Origin: Planctomycetota bacterium
GTDB taxonomy: Bacteria > JAJVIF01 > JAPKYR01
NCBI GenBank assembly: GCA_030673355.1
Contig: DAOVJF010000205.1
Span: forward strand, 1 to 5,601
Reading direction: 5' to 3'
DNA length: 5,601 nucleotides
Shown: positions 1-5,601 of the stretch, in pieces
How the letters are laid out: each line of letters starts with the position of its first letter
How positions within the stretch are numbered: the first letter of the stretch is position 1
The notes under the pieces: model-generated
Seen by the model: only the letters and a program-made list of their open reading frames with translations
Told to the model about the DNA's origin: nothing
Databases searched by the model: none
Program-made: the position numbers and the translations under genes

Positions 1-839
1 ACACCGCATGCAAGGATTGTATGCCGGAGCAACAACATCCCGATTAATCCGGTTATTGCCGCTAAGATATGCAGCATAACAGGATTCTCCATCTGGGTCG
101 CGAAAAGCTCCAGTACGAGTGGAATGAGTAGCCCAACTATTACTACACCGAACCAGAACATTGTAGCTGCCGTTCCAGATATCAGCATCTCAACTGCAGC
201 TCTTCCTTCCGGCATGCGATGGGTAGCTGAAACATAGAACACAAGCATGAAAATCATGATTGCGCCACCTCCAACCGCGTGTAAACCAAGCGTATTGATC
301 TGATCAATCGCACCCTGTACAAACAGGGCCGATACCAGAATTGTTGCCAAAATACCGGAATACAGAGCGTTCAAAAGGAAAATCATCGGGGTTAGCGGGT
401 TACTCCAGAGTGCGATCGGCCTGTTGGCAGCCAGAAGGTATCCCGTGTACATCATTACCCCGAATCCCAGGATAATTGCAGGGACACTGAGTAATCTCCC
501 CAATGTAATGCTTAGATTAAAGACTGTAACGATCCAGTGTATACCGGCGAATACCAGGAACAATGTCACGACAATGACCCCTCGGGAAATCCAGGAGGTC
601 CCCGGACATTTCATCGAATATATCGCGTTCTTCGGCACACCAAGTCCTATGAGCAGGATCAGGTATCCGACTCCAAGGGCTATTACTCCGAAAATAATCC
701 CGGCTTTTGAAATGCCAGCCCAGTCTTCGGAGGCGAAGCCAGCTACAGCACCTGTCACATAGGCAGCCGCTCCAAGTCCACCGAGAAACAGGTAAATTGA
801 ATGATCCCAGCCCCATTTAGTTTGTGCTTTCATCTTCAT
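1..839 (-). CDS. NrfD/PsrC-family membrane quinone-interacting subunit of a molybdoenzyme complex (partial, 3' end cut by window edge)
   Basis: This integral membrane protein would exchange electrons between the quinone pool and the adjacent ferredoxin subunit. I translated it by hand: 279 codons are open from the ATG at 839 to base 3, with no stop before the window edge. The N-terminus (KWGWDHSIYLFLGGLGAAAY, residues 8-27) matches the NrfD pattern of an aromatic stretch followed by LYxFLGGLGAG. About eight hydrophobic segments are visible, near residues 14-34, 46-67, 87-108, 116-137, 150-174, 185-204, 220-246 and 254-272, as expected for PsrC-like proteins. It ends in LRHTILACG, which resembles the usual last-helix motif of the family, so probably only a short tail is missing. 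Family members are commonly 300-400 residues, so this one is compact. The start at 839 is preferred over the in-frame ATG at 833 because GAGGTGA lies 5 bases upstream. It begins 5 bases after the ferredoxin stop, implying translational coupling. Family assignment is firm; the partner substrate is unknown. Confidence 0.9.
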   Translation of the reverse strand, partial: MKMKAQTKWGWDHSIYLFLGGLGAAAYVTGAVAGFASEDWAGISKAGIIFGVIALGVGYLILLIGLGVPKNAIYSMKCPGTSWISRGVIVVTLFLVFAGIHWIVTVFNLSITLGRLLSVPAIILGFGVMMYTGYLLAANRPIALWSNPLTPMIFLLNALYSGILATILVSALFVQGAIDQINTLGLHAVGGGAIMIFMLVFYVSATHRMPEGRAAVEMLISGTAATMFWFGVVIVGLLIPLVLELFATQMENPVMLHILAAITGLIGMLLLRHTILACG

Positions 840-844
840 TTGTG

Positions 845-851
845 TCACCTC
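845..851 (-). promoter_or_regulatory. Ribosome binding site of the NrfD-like gene, overlapping the ferredoxin stop codon
   Basis: GAGGTGA on the minus strand contains the TGA stop of the ferredoxin gene and sits 5 bases before the ATG at 839. It decides the start in favour of 839 over the second in-frame ATG at 833, and points to coupled translation of the two subunits. Confidence 0.7.
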
Positions 852-1474
852 GGCGGTAAGTAATAACATGATGGTTCAGTACCGAATTCAGGATTGAGCT
901 GGAAGCCCGCTCCACGTCGGATCAGGATGGAAACTTCGCTCTCGGGATCATCGAGATCACCGAAAGTACGGGCCTTTGCGGGACAAGCCTCTACGCAGGC
1001 GGGTTGTTTGCCGTCTCTTACACGGTCACGACAGTAATCGCACTTTGTTGCCAGACCGTAGCCTTGTTTCTCTTCCCATTCACTCTTGCAATATGCTTCG
1101 TAGGGGTCGAGATCACCCTCGGCATCAGGGAAGTAGGTTTGGAACTCACTGACCAATTGGCGGGCACCGTACGGACAAGCCATCATGCAGGTCTTGCATC
1201 CCATGCAGAGGTCCGGATCGACGAAAACGATTCCGTTCTCATCGACCTGGGTCGCTCCGGTCGGGCAGACGTCCCTGCATGCCGGTTCAGCACACTGCTG
1301 GCATACCAGTGGAAGCATCTGTCTCAGGGCTGAAGGATATGAACCTATCTCAGCCGGTACACACTTGGCCCAGTCAATTCCCTGAGGAGTATGATTCTCA
1401 GCTTTGCATGCAACCGTGCAGGTATAACACCCATAGCACCGTTTTAGATCTATAACAAAACCGTAACGTGCCAT
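845..1474 (-). CDS. Four-cluster [4Fe-4S] ferredoxin electron-transfer subunit (PsrB/DmsB/NrfC type)
   Basis: This 209-residue protein would carry electrons between the catalytic molybdopterin subunit and the NrfD-like membrane subunit. Sixteen cysteines fall into the four classical groups: C13-C16-C19-C23, C58-C61-C66-C70, C90-C93-C96-C100 and C145-C148-C160-C164. All four groups are complete with four cysteines each, so four [4Fe-4S] clusters are predicted. No group shows the Cys-to-Trp type substitution known from some relatives. The length is normal for the family. There is no signal peptide: the N-terminus MARYGFVIDLKRCYGC runs straight into the first cluster motif. Three further cysteines (C38, C129, C203) lie outside the motifs. 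The ATG at 1474 shares its A with the TAA stop of the catalytic gene (TAATG), and a perfect AGGAGG lies 10 bases upstream inside that gene. The spacing leaves no room for a separate promoter, so it is co-transcribed. Family assignment is very secure; the exact complex is not known. Confidence 0.96.
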   Translation of the reverse strand: MARYGFVIDLKRCYGCYTCTVACKAENHTPQGIDWAKCVPAEIGSYPSALRQMLPLVCQQCAEPACRDVCPTGATQVDENGIVFVDPDLCMGCKTCMMACPYGARQLVSEFQTYFPDAEGDLDPYEAYCKSEWEEKQGYGLATKCDYCRDRVRDGKQPACVEACPAKARTFGDLDDPESEVSILIRRGAGFQLNPEFGTEPSCYYLPPR

Positions 1475-4116
1475 TATCGTTCACCCTCCTTCATTTTATA
1501 GATTTTTACTTTAACACATGCATCGGTACCCTGGGTCAGAGGGTCGGTGTATTCAATTCCGATCATGATAAGGTCATCAAAGAATTGACCCTTTCCTTTT
1601 GATATCGGGGTTGCCCTCGCCCAGTGACCGTGACATCCCGCAACAGCCAGGTGCTCGGGATGCAAGCCCTGAACAAGTTTTACAGGACCCTTAATCTTTT
1701 TACCGACAGTGTTTTCAACCCAGATCCAATCACCGTCTTTCATGCCTTTACTCTTGCCTGTATCCTCGTTGATCTGAATCAAGTACACCCATGGATCGTT
1801 GCATGATATCTCATCAAGCCAGGGATTGTTCTGGGAGGAGGACTGAGTGTGGAAGGATGGACGCCAGCAGAAGCCCCACAAATCGAAATCAGGATTCTTT
1901 TCCGTATGTGAGGGACATGGGAACCAATTAGGCAGGCCGGTAAAGAATCTGAGATCCGTCCAGTTCTCTGCATCGTACTCAGCGAGGAATTGGCTGAATT
2001 TCTCGCCAGCTTCGATGAAGAACTCAAAGTAGATAGGAATCCTGACAGGGACATGCCATCTCCAGTACATCTCTTCGGGCTTGGTCTTCCATTTAACAAG
2101 GCCGGTTTTCTTCAGGGCTTCAAGACCGTTTTCATCACCGAGCCTGTCCTTAAGAACCCGGTCGCATATATCCTCCCAGGTATAATCGCCATCAGCCTCG
2201 ATCTTGTACTTATCTGACATCTCACCGCCGTAACGGACGGGGATAAGGTCATTAATAACGCTGTAATACTTGTCCTTAATTCCGAGCCTGTCAGCGAGTT
2301 CGAGCATGATTTCGTTGAAGTCGCGGCGCTCGAACATTGGCTCAACAACGGGCTGGCGAATCTGCCAGACCCAGTGGTCCATACCTGTCGGATGACAGAA
2401 CGTGGACGGGAAGGTCACGCAGGGAGAGTAACGCTCGAGGAAACTGCAATCGGGAAGGACGATATCGGCGACCGCCTCGGTAAATTCATTCTGGTAAATA
2501 TTGAACGAGAAAATGAAGTCAAATTTCTTGAGGAAGTTTTCGGTAATATCCTCCGCGTTGGCCATCGTCATCACTGAATTGGAACCGAAATTGATCATGA
2601 TTTCCGGCTCATAATCGATTTTGAACTGCTTCAGGTACTTTTCCCAGTCAGGGGACATGATTGTGAACGCATTGTAAATCGAACTGGGAAACATATCCTG
2701 AAGATCCAGCCTGGTAGGGGCATGCGGCTCCCTGAGCGGGTAGGGTTTATGGTCGTATACCCAGCCCTTGACGATCATAAGGCCGTCAGGGCACGCATAC
2801 GGAATGGTTTCGGGTTTGCCGGTGTTCGGATGGCCGTGGGATACCGGTGGTCCGTGACCCATGGCGCCTCCCGGAACGTCCGCGGCTCCCATCAAGTGAT
2901 TCATCATGTCGATTGCAAGGCAGTTCCAGCCGGAGTTGACATGACCCTGGCTTCCGCGGAAGAAGATAGCAGCCGACGGCCGGAGTGGGAATTTCTTACC
3001 GTCTATCATGATCGTGCTGCCGATCTGTGCATTGTCAACGAACTCCTTCGCAATTCGCCTCAATGTTGATTGAGGGACCGTGGTGATCTTTTCAACCTTA
3101 TCAAGCGGGTAATTATCCCTTACATGATCCTTGATTAACTGAAAGCTTGGTGAGCACTCTACGCCGTTGACCGTATAAGTTCCCTCCAGAGCCAGGTTCG
3201 GGCCTTCGAACGGGTCTATTTCATAGAAATCGAACGGCTTTGCGGTATTGTCTCCCAAGTCCATAACTAATGGCTTGTTTGTACCCGGATCCCTCAAGTA
3301 TTTACCATCAGCCTTGATCAGATATGATGCGTTGGTTTTCCACCTGAGGTAATCGGCATCCCGGACCCCGAGTTCGTTCAGCATGACATTGATCATACCG
3401 AGAACCGCTGCGGCATCCGTACCTACTCGAATGGGGACCCACTCCTCGGCTTTCGATGCCTGTGTGGAAAGGTAGGGATCGAAAACAACCGCTTTCATTC
3501 CCCTTGCCCTTGCATCGGCTACCCACTGCGCGCTCTGCAAGGCAGCGTGACCCGCGCCATGACCCTTCGAGCACCCAAAATAGAGGGTATAGTTGTTATG
3601 ATGCCAGTCCGGTATGATCGACCACGCGGCATGAGTAATGCCGTTCATGAAATGCGCACCATTTCCGCACCATAACCCACCTCCTGATACCCAGTAATTC
3701 TTAAAGCCAAAAGCTCGCATGAACGCGGGGACCGCGAAACGGATCTCGCTGGTCTGAACGGTGGTCGCCTGAAAATAGCAACCCCTGGGATCCTTCATGT
3801 TCTGAAGCTTGGTTACAATCGTATCCATAGCTTCTTCCCATGAGATCCTCTCCCACATTGGGTCCTCATGCACGCCTTTCTTGGGATTCCCTCTCTTAAC
3901 CGGGTAATTAAGTCGATGCCGGTCATAGAGGGTATGAAGTTGTGCGGTTCCTTTAGCACAGATCCTGCCACTCCCTGCAGGAGTTTCAGGATCGCCTTCA
4001 AGACCCACGATTACACCATCAACACGGTGGGCTTTTATGCCACACTGGCCATAACAACCACCACATGACGTGTGTATCCAAACATCTTCCTTGACTTGTG
4101 TAGACGTTGCAGTCAT
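1474..4116 (-). CDS. Molybdopterin (Mo/W bis-pterin) oxidoreductase catalytic subunit, DMSO reductase superfamily, substrate unknown
   Basis: This 880-residue protein is the catalytic subunit of the three-gene complex. The N-terminus carries the [4Fe-4S] motif C18-x2-C21-x3-C25-x27-C53. Superfamily landmarks follow: RISWEEAMDTI (90-100), a cysteine at 150 in LWCGNGAH that lies where the metal-ligand Cys is expected, FDPYLSTQASKAEEWVPIR (212-230) then VGTDAAAVLGM (231-241), FGSNSVMTMAN (510-520), ADIVLPDCSFLERYSP (550-565), and a C-terminal pterin-binding domain with HTQSS (756-760) and GDWIWVEN (795-802). There is no twin-arginine or Sec signal, so it is probably cytoplasmic, unlike PsrA, PhsA or ArrA. 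The usual GSNP-like pterin motif is replaced by GCSKGHGAGH (181-190). The section with KYLRDP (272-277) and LEGTYTVNG (310-318) recalls, from memory, the group containing acetylene hydratase and gut catechol dehydroxylases. Substrate and choice of Mo or W cannot be told. The start at 4116 is supported by AAAAGGA 8 bases upstream. Confidence 0.95.
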   Translation of the reverse strand: MTATSTQVKEDVWIHTSCGGCYGQCGIKAHRVDGVIVGLEGDPETPAGSGRICAKGTAQLHTLYDRHRLNYPVKRGNPKKGVHEDPMWERISWEEAMDTIVTKLQNMKDPRGCYFQATTVQTSEIRFAVPAFMRAFGFKNYWVSGGGLWCGNGAHFMNGITHAAWSIIPDWHHNNYTLYFGCSKGHGAGHAALQSAQWVADARARGMKAVVFDPYLSTQASKAEEWVPIRVGTDAAAVLGMINVMLNELGVRDADYLRWKTNASYLIKADGKYLRDPGTNKPLVMDLGDNTAKPFDFYEIDPFEGPNLALEGTYTVNGVECSPSFQLIKDHVRDNYPLDKVEKITTVPQSTLRRIAKEFVDNAQIGSTIMIDGKKFPLRPSAAIFFRGSQGHVNSGWNCLAIDMMNHLMGAADVPGGAMGHGPPVSHGHPNTGKPETIPYACPDGLMIVKGWVYDHKPYPLREPHAPTRLDLQDMFPSSIYNAFTIMSPDWEKYLKQFKIDYEPEIMINFGSNSVMTMANAEDITENFLKKFDFIFSFNIYQNEFTEAVADIVLPDCSFLERYSPCVTFPSTFCHPTGMDHWVWQIRQPVVEPMFERRDFNEIMLELADRLGIKDKYYSVINDLIPVRYGGEMSDKYKIEADGDYTWEDICDRVLKDRLGDENGLEALKKTGLVKWKTKPEEMYWRWHVPVRIPIYFEFFIEAGEKFSQFLAEYDAENWTDLRFFTGLPNWFPCPSHTEKNPDFDLWGFCWRPSFHTQSSSQNNPWLDEISCNDPWVYLIQINEDTGKSKGMKDGDWIWVENTVGKKIKGPVKLVQGLHPEHLAVAGCHGHWARATPISKGKGQFFDDLIMIGIEYTDPLTQGTDACVKVKIYKMKEGER
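1485..1490 (-). promoter_or_regulatory. Strong Shine-Dalgarno for the ferredoxin subunit, inside the catalytic gene
   Basis: AGGAGG on the minus strand lies 10 bases before the ATG at 1474, within the last codons of the molybdopterin gene (encoding its Glu-Gly-Glu-Arg tail). Together with the TAATG stop/start overlap it indicates that the two subunits are translated from one message in linked amounts. Confidence 0.8.
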
Positions 4117-4124
4117 GTTTTACA

Positions 4125-4131
4125 TCCTTTT
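4125..4131 (-). promoter_or_regulatory. Ribosome binding site of the molybdopterin oxidoreductase gene
   Basis: AAAAGGA on the minus strand with an 8-base spacer precedes the ATG at 4116. It supports this start, and the encoded N-terminus then reaches the first cluster cysteine after only 17 residues, leaving no room for a signal peptide. Confidence 0.65.
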
Positions 4132-4162
4132 GAATTCCAGACTCCTCAATTTGAAGCCCTGG

Positions 4163-4193
4163 ACTTTGGCGGGCCAGACATCTCCCACCAAGT
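4163..4193 (-). promoter_or_regulatory. Hairpin in the leader of the molybdoenzyme operon
   Basis: On the minus strand ACTTGGTGGG (4193-4184) can pair with CCCGCCAAAGT (4173-4163) across a 10-base loop. The stem has ten pairs, one of them a G-U, with one bulged A. No T-run follows it, so it does not look like a terminator. It lies about 46 bases before the start codon of the catalytic subunit, where it could influence translation or message stability, or its half-sites could bind a regulator. The structure is seen; the role is inference. Confidence 0.35.
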
Positions 4194-4196
4194 AAT

Positions 4197-4225
4197 TTAA
4201 TAACAACCTATCTTAAAAGCCGCAA
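4197..4225 (-). promoter_or_regulatory. Possible sigma-70-type promoter for the molybdoenzyme operon
   Basis: TTGCGG (4225-4220) and TATTAA (4202-4197) on the minus strand are separated by 17 bases, the preferred spacing. The match to consensus is moderate (3 of 6 and 4 of 6). It sits in the only gap large enough for an operon promoter, but such matches arise easily by chance in AT-rich spacer and it overlaps the candidate terminator. Read-through transcription from the upstream gene remains possible. Confidence 0.2.
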
Positions 4226-4235
4226 TGATTCGGCT
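4215..4235 (-). terminator. Weak candidate intrinsic terminator after the citrate synthase-like gene
   Basis: On the minus strand AGCCG (4235-4231... read downward) and CGGCT (4222-4218) form a 5-bp stem with an 8-base loop, and TTTT runs from the end of the stem. It lies 21 bases after the TAA of the upstream gene, where a terminator would be expected. The stem and T-tract are short, so termination, if any, would be partial. Confidence 0.35.
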
Positions 4236-4256
4236 ACAAACTTTTAGAGGTTTACT

Positions 4257-5601
4257 TTACTTAGGCCAGGACCTCTTTGCCTTGCCTTTGTAAACCGCGT
4301 CTCCAAAATTGATCCTGCGCATCTGGGGCTGGCTGGCTACTTCCTCGAAGAAGTGAGCGGAAAGCCCCACAACCCGGCCATACACGAAAAGTGCCTTGGC
4401 CAGGTCCGGATGCAGACCAAGATCAGCAACTATAGCACCAATTACCCCGTCCACGTTGATAGGCAGGTTCATACCCCGTACTCTCTCGAAAATATCGGTT
4501 ACGATTTTCGAGATTTCTACGCATTTTCCTGAAAGTCCGGAGTCATCCACCAGTTTCCACAGCGGAGTTCGACGTGGATCTGTAGTATGGACGCGGTGTC
4601 CAAGTCCCCCAACACGTTTTCCCGCCTTAACGTACTCATTCAATATTGCCACTGTCGCATCCGACAGTTCGATATTATCTGATTCGGATTTCTCTACACA
4701 CTTCTTGAAGAACCTTGCCGCTTCACCACCGGCTCCACCATGAACATCCGTAATTGCCCCAATACCGGCAGATATGCCCACCTGGTACGATGGCCTTACC
4801 GTGGCCGCTAGAATTGTCGACTGCGCCGATGGGGGGGTGGCACCATGATCAACGCACGTCGTTATGATCTGCTCAATTATCTTTGCCCGGTTAGCATCGT
4901 ATTCTTTTGCCCCGGTCACCGCACGATAAATTATGCCCCTGAAACCTTCATCTTCATTCGCGGCATCCATGGCTTTTTCATTACCAAGAATAAACGCAAG
5001 GTACCGCGCGAATCGTCCGAGAGCATAAATGGTTTTGTTGACAGGACCGTCCTTGCCTTTCTCGGTCATTTCCTGCAGGGTTTTATCCATCAGGAAACTT
5101 TTCGCGAGTGCGGCCGAAATATCCTCACCCTCAAACCTTTCAATCGGCGGAGCAGGGAGTTTCGACGCTGCGATCGCCGCTTTCTCATGCTCCTTCAGAG
5201 TACCTTCTCTGGGCAGTTCAAGTTTCACGAGGAGATGAGCGGCTTGAAGGAAGCTCGCATTTTCAATAACTTCTTCAATCGGGTAGCCTGAAAGCAGCAT
5301 TTCATTAGGTACGATGCTTGTAACCAATGTTCCCCAGCCCGGTTTTTGGGGCGCTTCTTCCCAGGTGGCTTTCATCTTGTCGTAATACCGGGTTGTATCG
5401 AAGTATGTTTTTCCGGCCAGCATATCCTTTACAGATTCAATCAGGTCGTACTGGCTGTTGACAACCGTTACCCCGACTGACTCTAAAGCTTCTTTCTTCG
5501 ATTTGAACGTCCCGTAAACCTGTCCCGGAGCGACAATCGCACCGGCATGCCCCATCGTTTTTCCTTCGGGTGCATTTGCCCCGGAAATCAAGGCAACCAT
5601 C
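4257..5601 (-). CDS. CoA-ligase alpha (SucD-like) / citrate synthase-like fusion, related to ATP-citrate lyase C-terminal half (partial, 5' end beyond window)
   Basis: The visible 447 residues (counted from a Met at 5600) join two domains. Residues 1-63 match the end of a succinyl-CoA synthetase alpha subunit: a hydrophobic strand with APEGKTMGHAGAI, where H18 matches the phosphohistidine of SucD and ATP-citrate lyase, then KKEALESVGVTVV. After a linker (64-85), residues 86-447 form a citrate synthase fold: LLSGYPIEEV (102-111), H252 in DHGATPPSAQ, H335 in GGLGHRVH, D384 in INVDGVIG, and GLSAHFFEEVASQ (412-424). H252, H335 and D384 correspond to the His/His/Asp triad. The Met at 5600 is almost certainly internal, because SucD-like proteins have the nucleotide-fold CoA-binding part before this point and the frame is open to the edge. 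A citryl-CoA synthetase/lyase activity (citrate + ATP + CoA to acetyl-CoA + oxaloacetate, or reverse) is the first guess; another 2-hydroxy-acyl substrate is possible. The protein is cytoplasmic. A partner beta subunit may be encoded upstream. Confidence 0.88.
   Translation of the reverse strand, partial: MVALISGANAPEGKTMGHAGAIVAPGQVYGTFKSKKEALESVGVTVVNSQYDLIESVKDMLAGKTYFDTTRYYDKMKATWEEAPQKPGWGTLVTSIVPNEMLLSGYPIEEVIENASFLQAAHLLVKLELPREGTLKEHEKAAIAASKLPAPPIERFEGEDISAALAKSFLMDKTLQEMTEKGKDGPVNKTIYALGRFARYLAFILGNEKAMDAANEDEGFRGIIYRAVTGAKEYDANRAKIIEQIITTCVDHGATPPSAQSTILAATVRPSYQVGISAGIGAITDVHGGAGGEAARFFKKCVEKSESDNIELSDATVAILNEYVKAGKRVGGLGHRVHTTDPRRTPLWKLVDDSGLSGKCVEISKIVTDIFERVRGMNLPINVDGVIGAIVADLGLHPDLAKALFVYGRVVGLSAHFFEEVASQPQMRRINFGDAVYKGKAKRSWPK

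Larger units (their letters stand above)
4117..4256. other. 140-bp non-coding spacer between the fusion gene and the molybdoenzyme operon
   Basis: This is the only gap of note in the window and it is visibly richer in A and T than the flanking genes. It holds the candidate terminator, a moderate promoter-like match, a leader hairpin and the ribosome binding site described separately. No open frame of interest or RNA gene is seen. It shows that the fusion gene and the three-gene operon may be separate transcription units, though on one strand. Confidence 0.8.

Noticed and set aside
424..762. A 112-codon plus-strand open frame
   Set aside because: It is antisense to the NrfD-like gene, has proline/threonine-rich low-complexity translation and no convincing start context.
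517..816. A 99-codon minus-strand open frame
   Set aside because: It overlaps the NrfD-like gene in another frame; the frame from 839 gives clear transmembrane helices and NrfD motifs, while this one gives an arginine- and cysteine-rich sequence with no family resemblance.
1004..1333. Plus-strand open frame antisense to the ferredoxin gene
   Set aside because: The minus-strand gene has sixteen cluster cysteines in perfect order; the hydrophobic look of the antisense start is a by-product of the complementary codons.
2722..3069. Plus-strand open frame antisense to the molybdopterin gene
   Set aside because: It lies wholly inside an intact 880-codon gene and has no family signature; the same holds for the other small frames between 1624 and 4068.
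1474..4116. Naming the operon psrABC or phsABC
   Set aside because: The subunit architecture fits, but the missing signal peptide and divergent active-site motifs make a sulfur-compound substrate unsupported.
4845..5291. A 148-codon plus-strand open frame antisense to the citrate synthase-like domain
   Set aside because: It is the longest antisense frame, but the opposite strand carries a well-conserved enzyme with all catalytic residues, and the translated sequence shows no recognisable motif.
5598..5600. ATG at the right edge as the true start of the citrate synthase-like gene
   Set aside because: The residues right after it are the middle of a SucD-like CoA-ligase domain (strand before GHAGA), so the gene must begin further upstream, and the frame is open to the last base.

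Overview
The window holds four protein genes, all on the minus strand. Read in the direction of transcription, from high to low coordinates, they are as follows. First is the C-terminal part of a CoA-ligase-alpha/citrate-synthase fusion (4257-5601, cut by the window edge). A 140-bp non-coding gap follows. Then comes a tightly packed three-gene operon: a molybdenum- or tungsten-pterin oxidoreductase catalytic subunit (1474-4116), a four-cluster ferredoxin subunit (845-1474), and an NrfD/PsrC-type membrane subunit (1-839, cut by the left edge). I see no RNA genes, CRISPR arrays, insertion sequences or attachment sites.

The operon has the subunit architecture of the complex iron-sulfur molybdoenzymes of the PsrABC/PhsABC type. 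Electrons would pass between a substrate at a bis-pterin metal site, one [4Fe-4S] cluster in the catalytic subunit, four clusters in the ferredoxin subunit, and membrane quinone at the NrfD subunit. The catalytic subunit has no Tat or Sec signal peptide, unlike the classical exported PsrA/PhsA enzymes, so this complex probably works on the cytoplasmic face. Its substrate cannot be read from the sequence.

The upstream gene encodes a phosphohistidine-type CoA-ligase segment (GHAGA) joined to a citrate-synthase fold that keeps the His/His/Asp catalytic triad. This domain order is the one found in the C-terminal half of ATP-citrate lyase. A related ATP-dependent citryl-CoA or acyl-CoA cleaving or forming activity is therefore the leading guess. 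The central part of the fold, however, is as long as in true citrate synthases and much longer than the corresponding part of human ATP-citrate lyase.

An anaerobic, respiring or syntrophic bacterium (or possibly an archaeon) with roughly balanced GC content and good Shine-Dalgarno sequences is suggested by the gene content. Desulfobacterota-like or Chloroflexota-like lineages would fit, but this is only a weak inference. The notable points are the cytoplasmic-looking molybdoenzyme complex of unknown substrate, the fusion enzyme, and their side-by-side placement on one strand.
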